Below, one piece after another: positions 1 to 4,793 of a DNA stretch of 7,166 nucleotides. The stretch lies in NCBI GenBank assembly GCA_944363895.1, contig CALVVP010000045.1, positions 1 through 7,166 of the forward strand, read 5' to 3'. A model generated the notes under the pieces. The model searched no databases. It was given only the letters and a program-made list of their open reading frames with translations, and was not told the origin of the DNA. Source of the DNA: an uncultured Bacilli bacterium (lineage in GTDB: Bacteria > Bacillota_I > Bacilli_A > RF39 > UBA660). A program made the translations under genes and the position numbers. Each line of letters opens with the position of its first letter. Position 1 is the stretch's first letter.

Positions 1-14
1 AAAAATTTTACACT

Positions 15-40
15 AAAAAAAAGATATATTTCTATATCTT
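15..40 (-). terminator. Rho-independent terminator of the rpmG-efp operon
   Basis: Read on the minus strand, AAGATATA, loop GAAA and TATATCTT form a perfect 8-bp stem (33-40 with 21-28), followed by a run of T (plus-strand A at 15-22). The stem is all A-T except one G-C pair, but the tetraloop and the U-tract give a standard intrinsic terminator shape. Its 5' arm begins inside the TAA stop codon of efp (39-41), so gene end and terminator are fused. Nothing on the plus side resembles a T-tract, so it acts in one direction. Confidence 0.8.
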
Positions 41-596
41 AAGCTCTTGAATCATATTTACCAGTACTTGTCGAAATAATAACAACATCATCAGTATCGA
101 CAAACAAAGGAACTCTTACTACTAAACCAGTCTCTAAAGTGGCATCTTTAGTCGCATTATTAGTAGTATTACCTTTAACCGCTGGTTCAGTATGAACAAC
201 TTTTAATTCAACCTTATCAGGTAATATAACTCCCAATAATTCACCTTGATAAAAACTTAAATCGACATTTAAACCTTCTTTTAAATAATTAGCTTCTTCA
301 CCTAATTGTTCTTTAGTTAATTCAATTTGTTCATAAGATTCCATATTCATAAAATTATAACTATCACCTGATGAATACAAAAATTGCATTGGTTTTTTCT
401 CTAGTCTGGCTTTTTCTAATTTAGTGCCACTATTAAAAGATTTTTCAGTAGTAGAACCAGTTCTTAAATTTCTAATTTTCATTTTAACAAAAGCTGCCCC
501 TTTACCTGGTTTAACATGAGAAAACTCTAAAACTTGATAAATATCACCATCTAAAGTAAAAGTAATACCATTTTTAATATCATTAACATTAATCAT
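39..596 (-). CDS. efp: Translation elongation factor P (EF-P)
   Basis: EF-P binds between the P and E sites of the ribosome and rescues ribosomes stalled on consecutive prolines. The 185-residue product has the usual family length and three-barrel layout: a KOW-like domain (about 1-60), a central OB domain (about 65-125) and a C-terminal OB domain (about 130-185). The tip loop PGKGAAF carries Lys32, the position that is post-translationally modified in Bacillus. The C-terminal signature is clear, with TEPAVKG, ATLETG, VRVPLFV and a final GKYDSRA. The start is ATG at 596, with AAAGGGGG at 603-610 six bases upstream. It lies 40 bp downstream of rpmG with no terminator between, so the two are probably co-transcribed. 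A terminator hairpin begins in its stop codon. No enzyme for Lys32 modification is in the window. Confidence 0.97.
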   Translation of the reverse strand: MINVNDIKNGITFTLDGDIYQVLEFSHVKPGKGAAFVKMKIRNLRTGSTTEKSFNSGTKLEKARLEKKPMQFLYSSGDSYNFMNMESYEQIELTKEQLGEEANYLKEGLNVDLSFYQGELLGVILPDKVELKVVHTEPAVKGNTTNNATKDATLETGLVVRVPLFVDTDDVVIISTSTGKYDSRA

Positions 597-636
597 TTTT
601 GACCCCCTTTACTAATATTTAACATTTTTAATCACC

Positions 637-804
637 TTATTTTTTTTCTTTATGAGTAGTTGTTTTTTTACAAGTTGGACAATGTTTTTTTAATTCTAAA
701 CGATCAGTTGTATTACGTTTATTTTTTTCGGTACGATAATTCTCACTTTTACATTCGGTACATTGAAGAGTAACTCTTTCTCTTGCTTCGCCTTTTTTAG
801 CCAT
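637..804 (-). CDS. rpmG: 50S ribosomal protein L33, zinc-binding type
   Basis: This 55-residue protein starts MAKKGEARERVTLQCTEC and has the basic, lysine-rich composition and length of bacterial L33, a small large-subunit protein near the E site. Four cysteines in two CxxC pairs, Cys15/Cys18 (CTEC) and Cys42/Cys45 (CPTC), mark it as the zinc-ribbon (C+) form rather than the zinc-independent paralogue. The segment RTEKNKRNTTDRLELKKHCP between the pairs is typical of the family. The ATG at 804 has a near-perfect ribosome site, AGAAGGAGGG (811-820), six bases upstream. A promoter at 836-863 lies just ahead, within the end of the PBP2 gene, and efp follows 40 bp downstream, so rpmG-efp looks like a translation operon. 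In zinc-limited Bacillus, C+ L33 can be replaced by a C- paralogue; whether this genome has one cannot be seen here. Confidence 0.97.
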   Translation of the reverse strand: MAKKGEARERVTLQCTECKSENYRTEKNKRNTTDRLELKKHCPTCKKTTTHKEKK

Positions 805-835
805 TTTAATCCCTCCTTCTTAAAACACTTCTATA

Positions 836-863
836 ATTATACCAAATTATTTATATATTTCAA
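836..863 (-). promoter_or_regulatory. Housekeeping sigma promoter for rpmG-efp
   Basis: On the minus strand a -35 TTGAAA (858-863) and a perfect -10 TATAAT (836-841) are separated by 16 bases; GG precedes the -10. Transcription would start near 829, giving a leader of about 25 nt that holds the rpmG ribosome site. The -35 element and spacer overlap the last codons and the stop (847-849) of the PBP2 gene, so the promoter is embedded in the upstream gene's end. No terminator separates them, so PBP2 read-through into rpmG is also possible. Confidence 0.75.
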
Positions 864-2916
864 AGTATTTTTGTGAAATTCGATTAGAAATTATCCGATT
901 TATTGGCGCACGCGAAGTCGAAGTATCGTGATAATAGATATCAGGAGAAACAACGACAAACGATACTTCCGGATTATCATAAGGAGCATAAGCGCCAAAA
1001 GTGTTGCTCATAGTAGCCGTATCAATTACCCCATCACCATCAGTATCGATAAAACTTTCACTAGTTCCGGTTTTGGCCGCCGGATTATATTTACTATCGA
1101 CATAACCATTAGCGATACCACTAACAACACCTTCTCTAAAGCCCAACTTAATCCGATTTAAATATTTATCTTCTAAAGTTATTTTATTTAAAACAGTCGT
1201 TTCAACTTCATATAATAAATCGGTCAAACCATCCTTAGTCGGATTATATACTGCTTTTAATAAATGGGGTTGGATACGATAACCACCATTGGCAATCGTA
1301 TTAATATATTGGCTTAATTGAATTGGCGTATATGTGTCAAACTGACCAATCGAAAAATCCAACAAATGACCAGCTAAAGTACTATCACTAGTATACCCCA
1401 AACTCTCAACTGGTAAATCAATACCTGTTTTAACGCCTAAACCAAATTCTTTAAAAGTATTTCGATAAATATCGAATGCTTCAGGATTGATATTTAACTC
1501 TTCATTATAACGATAGACCCCACCACCAACTTTAATCGCTGTATGAAATTGAAAAACATTAGAAGAATATTTTAAAGCACTAATATCATCGACTGTTCCT
1601 AAGGTTGTCCAAGAACATTTAAGTGGCGTATTAGCTATTTTAATACAACTGTCATCTCTTCTTTCACCAATTATTAAAGCGCCCGTTTTATATCCGACCG
1701 CATGAGAAGCACCTTTAACAATCGAACCAGCCGTAACCGGTGTGGTAACAATACCCGGTGTATAATCATAAACTTCATATTCACCATCTTTTTCCACAAC
1801 TTGTTTACCAGCCATCGCTAAAATTTCTCCGGTATTAGGATCACTGATAATAACAAATGACCGATTATAATACTTCGTATTAGCATATTTTTTACCATTA
1901 ATAACTTCTTCTGATAAAATTTCTTCGATTGCTTTTTGTAATTCAATATCGATTGTTAAAACGATATCTTTACCACGACTACCTTCATCGATAATCTTTC
2001 TCGTGCCATCATCTAATATTTGATAAACTGTTTTCTCACCTTTTAAAATCGCTTCGTATTGATATTCTAAATAACTAGTCCCTACCCGATCATTTAATTC
2101 ATAACCTAAGTCTAAATAATAATCTTTTAATTCATAAGGTATACCACTTTCACTCGTTGAAACAGTACCTAAAATAGTTCTAAAAACATCACCATAAGGA
2201 TAAACTCTTTCCCAATCTAATCTAACATCAAAACCTTTAACATTATTAACATTTTCGGCAATCAAAGCATATTCTTTATCAGTGACATCTTCTTTTTTAA
2301 TCACTTTTTCATCAAAACTATAACCAACATTCATTAAATAATAAATATAAGCCGCCAAATAATCTTGAGTAGTATAATTAGCCAATTCTTCGTTAGTCAC
2401 TCTTGCAATTTTTAAATTTTCAATATCCTCGCTTGTCAACTTTCTTTCATCTAATAATTGCCATTCTTCAGCGGTAATTTTATTATTAGCTAATTCACTA
2501 TTGTTTAAAACCCAAAACTTTCTTAAATCATCATCATCTAATTTACTATAATCTAAAGTAATCATCTCTGCTACTTTATAAGCCGTAGCTATTTCTTCTT
2601 TCGTTGTTACACCACTAGGCTTTTTATAATAAATTACTTTAACCGCTTTATTATCAACGATAATTTTGCCATTGCGATCATATATTCTTCCTCTTGGAGT
2701 ACTGGCTGAAGTAACAATATTTTGTCTTAATTGTTCAACTTTATTAATATAAAAATCATGGTTGATAATTTGAACAATAAATAAATTCACGCCTAATACA
2801 ATCATTATTACTAAAATTAATCCAATTAAAATATAATATCTTTTTTCAACTATTTCTTTAATATCTTTATTTTTATTAATACTTATATTATATATTTTTT
2901 TGTATTTCTTTTTCAT
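847..2916 (-). CDS. pbpA: Class B penicillin-binding protein 2 (PBP2A/PBP2b-type DD-transpeptidase)
   Basis: This 689-residue membrane-anchored transpeptidase would cross-link peptidoglycan outside the membrane, probably with RodA in the elongasome. A short basic cytoplasmic tail (1-26) precedes one membrane segment (about 27-51). The dimerisation/pedestal domain follows, with STPRGRIYDRNGK at 72-84 and ERVYPYGDVFRTILG at 236-250. The transpeptidase domain (about 318-689) has all three motifs: SIVK (Ser398 nucleophile, Lys401), SSN (451-453) and KTGT (615-618). There is no glycosyltransferase domain, so it is class B. Length and the long pedestal fit the Bacilli PBP2A/PBP2b branch, although FtsI-type PBPs share this plan; no C-terminal PASTA domains are seen. 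The ATG at 2916 overlaps the sod gene by 29 bp and has only a weak ribosome site; the next Met is inside the membrane segment, so no better start exists. A DTDGDGVID insert follows KTGT. The only cysteines are Cys424 and Cys434. Confidence 0.93.
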   Translation of the reverse strand: MKKKYKKIYNISINKNKDIKEIVEKRYYILIGLILVIMIVLGVNLFIVQIINHDFYINKVEQLRQNIVTSASTPRGRIYDRNGKIIVDNKAVKVIYYKKPSGVTTKEEIATAYKVAEMITLDYSKLDDDDLRKFWVLNNSELANNKITAEEWQLLDERKLTSEDIENLKIARVTNEELANYTTQDYLAAYIYYLMNVGYSFDEKVIKKEDVTDKEYALIAENVNNVKGFDVRLDWERVYPYGDVFRTILGTVSTSESGIPYELKDYYLDLGYELNDRVGTSYLEYQYEAILKGEKTVYQILDDGTRKIIDEGSRGKDIVLTIDIELQKAIEEILSEEVINGKKYANTKYYNRSFVIISDPNTGEILAMAGKQVVEKDGEYEVYDYTPGIVTTPVTAGSIVKGASHAVGYKTGALIIGERRDDSCIKIANTPLKCSWTTLGTVDDISALKYSSNVFQFHTAIKVGGGVYRYNEELNINPEAFDIYRNTFKEFGLGVKTGIDLPVESLGYTSDSTLAGHLLDFSIGQFDTYTPIQLSQYINTIANGGYRIQPHLLKAVYNPTKDGLTDLLYEVETTVLNKITLEDKYLNRIKLGFREGVVSGIANGYVDSKYNPAAKTGTSESFIDTDGDGVIDTATMSNTFGAYAPYDNPEVSFVVVSPDIYYHDTSTSRAPINRIISNRISQKYFEIYK

Positions 2917-3490
2917 AAATTTTACTTACTTTATTAAAATCAATAATTGAAAAAAAATTATCTATATAAGTATTACGCTCATTTTGGTAATCCAAGTAAT
3001 AAGCATGTTCCCATAAATCTAAATTCATAATTGGTACTAATCCATAAGAATTTGGTGTATCTTGATTAGCAACATTGATTATTTCTAAATTATTATCTTT
3101 GTTTAAAACTAAAAATGTATAACCCGATCCTACTAATAATTTAGCTTGTTTAATAAATTCTTCTTTAAAATTAGCGAAAGATCCAAAATCTTCATCGATT
3201 TTATTTTTAAATATTTCACTCATTTCCCCATAACCTAAAATACTAAAAAATAATTCGTGATTTAAAACTCCTCCTAAATTAAACAAAATATTATCGCGTT
3301 CTTGAATTGGAAATATATCGATATTTTTAACTAATTCTTCTTTCGAATATTCATAATTATATTTACTTAACAAATTATTCAAATTATCTAAATATTTTTT
3401 ATAATGTTTATTATAATGAATATTCATTGTATAACTACTAATATATGGTTCATAAGCATCGTAGCTTTTCATATCAATACTAGAATACAT
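2888..3490 (-). CDS. sodA: Superoxide dismutase, Fe/Mn family
   Basis: This 200-residue cytoplasmic enzyme would convert superoxide to hydrogen peroxide and oxygen. All four metal ligands of the family are present: His25 (NIHYNKHYKKY), His78 (GGVLNHELFF), and Asp158 and His162 (LDLWEHAYYLDYQ). Second-shell residues are also kept: His29, Tyr33 and Gln143 in ANQDTP. The Gln143 position with Gly at 73-74 matches manganese-type rather than iron-type enzymes, but metal use is inferred. Unusually, Trp residues that line the active site in E. coli MnSOD are replaced (Phe82, Tyr124, Phe126); Trp160 remains. The ATG at 3490 has AAGGAGGGG (3496-3504) five bases upstream, so the start is firm. The gene overlaps pbpA by 29 bp and is probably the first gene of a sodA-pbpA operon. 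No clear promoter was resolved in the 76-bp gap upstream, which it shares with a divergent small gene. Confidence 0.95.
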   Translation of the reverse strand: MYSSIDMKSYDAYEPYISSYTMNIHYNKHYKKYLDNLNNLLSKYNYEYSKEELVKNIDIFPIQERDNILFNLGGVLNHELFFSILGYGEMSEIFKNKIDEDFGSFANFKEEFIKQAKLLVGSGYTFLVLNKDNNLEIINVANQDTPNSYGLVPIMNLDLWEHAYYLDYQNERNTYIDNFFSIIDFNKVSKIYEKEIQKNI

Positions 3491-3566
3491 AAATTCCCCT
3501 CCTTATAATATTTTATTTAATTTTCATAACTTTATTCTTTGATTCATATACTATATTGGTGATTAC

Positions 3567-3821
3567 ATGAAAGAAAGATTGATTAGTGAATATATTAATC
3601 GGATGACTTTAGATGATGTTAATAATTTTGCTATTAAAAATGGTGTTATTTTGAAAGAAAATGAAGTAAAACTAATTTATAACCATATAAAATCTAATTG
3701 GCGTACTATCGTTTTTGGTAATCCACGCGGTATTTTAGATGATTTAAAAAACAAGTTAGATAATACTAGTTACCAAAAAATTGAAACTTTATATATTTAT
3801 TTTAAAAATCGTTATTTATAA
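3567..3821 (+). CDS. Small DUF2624-like protein (YqfT-like)
   Basis: The 84-residue product is soluble and mostly helical in appearance, with no signal peptide, membrane segment or cysteine. An N-terminal segment INRMTLDDVNNFAIKNGV, then a helix ENEVKLIYNHIKSNW and a C-terminal helix after residue 57 (LDDLKNKLDN) recall the DUF2624 family of Bacilli, represented by B. subtilis YqfT, whose gene lies next to nfo (yqfS). The neighbouring nfo gene here supports that assignment, but family membership rests on recalled pattern and context, not a search. Its molecular role is unknown to me. It is the only plus-strand gene, divergent from sodA across 76 bp, and its stop overlaps the nfo 3' end by 10 bp. 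GGTGA (3558-3562), four bases before the ATG, pairs with the extreme end of 16S rRNA and is a modest ribosome site. Confidence 0.68.
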   Translation: MKERLISEYINRMTLDDVNNFAIKNGVILKENEVKLIYNHIKSNWRTIVFGNPRGILDDLKNKLDNTSYQKIETLYIYFKNRYL

Positions 3822-4693
3822 TATGCTCTTATTTTGTTAAGCAAATCATAATCAAATTCTTTATTTAAAATCATTTCTATTTCAAATTTATATGGTGGAT
3901 ACATTCTTTCTTTAGAATTATCGTCAATTGTCACATAAGGCGTTTCTAATATTTTAGGAATGTCTTTTAATTTGTCGTGGTAAATTATTTTTATTAAATT
4001 ATTAAATCCCAATGTCCCAAAACCGATGTTTTCATGTCGATCTTTATGGGTATTAATTAAATTTTTACTATCATTAATATGGACACATTTTAAATATTTT
4101 AAACCTATTATTTCATCAAATTGTTTTAAAACATCATCAAAATTACTGATATCATATCCAGCATCATTGATATGACATGTATCTAAACAAACACCTAATT
4201 CATAATCAACACCATTAATTATTTGCTTAATTTCTTCAAAAGAACTACCTAATTCTGTTCCTTTTCCCGCCATTGTTTCCAAAAGAATTGTTACTTTACT
4301 TTTACCAACTTTGTTTAAGTTATCAATAATATTTTTTATTCCTTCATCTTTACTTAATTTCACACTACTACCCGGGTGTAGAACTAGTTTAGTCATTCCG
4401 AGTTTTTCAACTCTTTTTAATTCTTCTTTTAAGAAAGTAACCGCAAAATCATTATTACTTGCCATATTAATTATATAAGGTGCATGAACGATGACATTAT
4501 TGATATCGATATTGTTTTTTATCATTAGTTCTTTTCCTTCATTAGTTAATTTATTATCAATTGGTTGGCGATTAGTATTTTGAGGAGCACCAGTATAAAA
4601 CATAAAAGTAGTACTTCCATAACTTAATGCTTCTTTGACACTACCTACTAATTGGGTATCTTTTTTAAATGACACATGTGAACCTATAATCAA
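3812..4693 (-). CDS. nfo: Endonuclease IV (AP endonuclease, Nfo)
   Basis: Endonuclease IV nicks DNA 5' of abasic sites and trims blocked 3' ends in base excision repair. It is a TIM barrel with three metal ions, and all nine ligands are visible. Numbered from the start chosen here they are His70 (VHAPY), His106 (LHPGSS), Glu139 (LLETMAGKG), Asp171 and His174 (LDTCH), His205 (HINDSK), Asp218 and His220 (KDRHENIGFG), and Glu250 (LETPY). FMFYTGAPQNTNR is another family signature. The usual length of 280-300 residues is met with 293. I prefer TTG at 4693, which gives MIIGSHVS and sits 10 bases after AAAGGAG. The longer frame from GTG at 4702 would leave one base between ribosome site and start. 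The gene has its own promoter upstream, and its 3' end overlaps the convergent DUF2624-like gene by 10 bp. Confidence 0.95.
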   Translation of the reverse strand: MIIGSHVSFKKDTQLVGSVKEALSYGSTTFMFYTGAPQNTNRQPIDNKLTNEGKELMIKNNIDINNVIVHAPYIINMASNNDFAVTFLKEELKRVEKLGMTKLVLHPGSSVKLSKDEGIKNIIDNLNKVGKSKVTILLETMAGKGTELGSSFEEIKQIINGVDYELGVCLDTCHINDAGYDISNFDDVLKQFDEIIGLKYLKCVHINDSKNLINTHKDRHENIGFGTLGFNNLIKIIYHDKLKDIPKILETPYVTIDDNSKERMYPPYKFEIEMILNKEFDYDLLNKIRAYYK

Positions 4694-4703
4694 ATTAATC
4701 ACT

Positions 4704-4710
4704 CTCCTTT
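4704..4710 (-). promoter_or_regulatory. Ribosome binding site that decides the nfo start
   Basis: AAAGGAG on the minus strand lies 10 bases before TTG (4691-4693) but only 1 base before GTG (4700-4702). One base is too close for Shine-Dalgarno initiation, so TTG is the better start and the first three codons of the longer frame are probably untranslated. The resulting N-terminus, MIIGSHVS, lines up with the family's usual short lead before IGSHVS. Confidence 0.7.
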
Positions 4711-4714
4711 ATTA

Positions 4715-4743
4715 ATTATAATCGATATTATTATTAAAAACAA
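4715..4743 (-). promoter_or_regulatory. Housekeeping sigma promoter for nfo
   Basis: On the minus strand TTGTTT (4738-4743) and a perfect TATAAT (4715-4720) are separated by exactly 17 bases, the ideal spacing for the main vegetative sigma factor. Transcription would begin near 4708, close to or within the AAAGGAG ribosome site, so the leader is very short. The -35 element starts about 10 bases past the T-tract of the upstream terminator, so nfo is likely an independent unit. Confidence 0.72.
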
Positions 4744-4752
4744 GTACTAAAG

Positions 4753-4781
4753 AAAAAAGCCATAATTTTACATTATGACTT
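4753..4781 (-). terminator. Rho-independent terminator of the surface protein gene
   Basis: On the minus strand AAGTCATAAT (4772-4781), loop GTAAA (4767-4771) and ATTATGGCTT (4757-4766) form a 10-bp stem with one G-T wobble. A run of six T (plus-strand A at 4753-4758) overlaps the stem's 3' end. It lies 12 bases after the stop codon of the surface protein gene and just before the nfo promoter, insulating the two. Confidence 0.85.
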
Positions 4782-4793
4782 TCAATATAATTT

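Noticed and set aside
805..846. A terminator between PBP2 and rpmG
   Set aside because: No stem followed by a T-tract is visible on the minus strand; the gap contains only the rpmG -10 element and ribosome site.
928..1161. Plus-strand 77-residue reading frame
   Set aside because: It lies wholly inside the PBP2 transpeptidase domain on the opposite strand, lacks a ribosome site and resembles no family.
1613..1647. The two PBP2 cysteines considered as a zinc site
   Set aside because: Cys424 and Cys434 are ten residues apart with no nearby His or further Cys in a metal-binding pattern; a disulfide or no special role is more likely.
3500..3530. A TTATAAT half-site near the sodA ribosome site, considered as a PerR-type operator
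   Set aside because: Only one half of the TTATAAT-n-ATTATAA pattern is present, and such a 7-mer is expected by chance in this AT-rich gap.
3491..3566. Divergent promoters for sodA and the DUF2624-like gene
   Set aside because: Several -10-like hexamers occur (for example TATACT at 3547-3552), but none has a convincing -35 at proper spacing, and that one would put the transcript start in the ribosome site. The promoters are probably here but I cannot place them.
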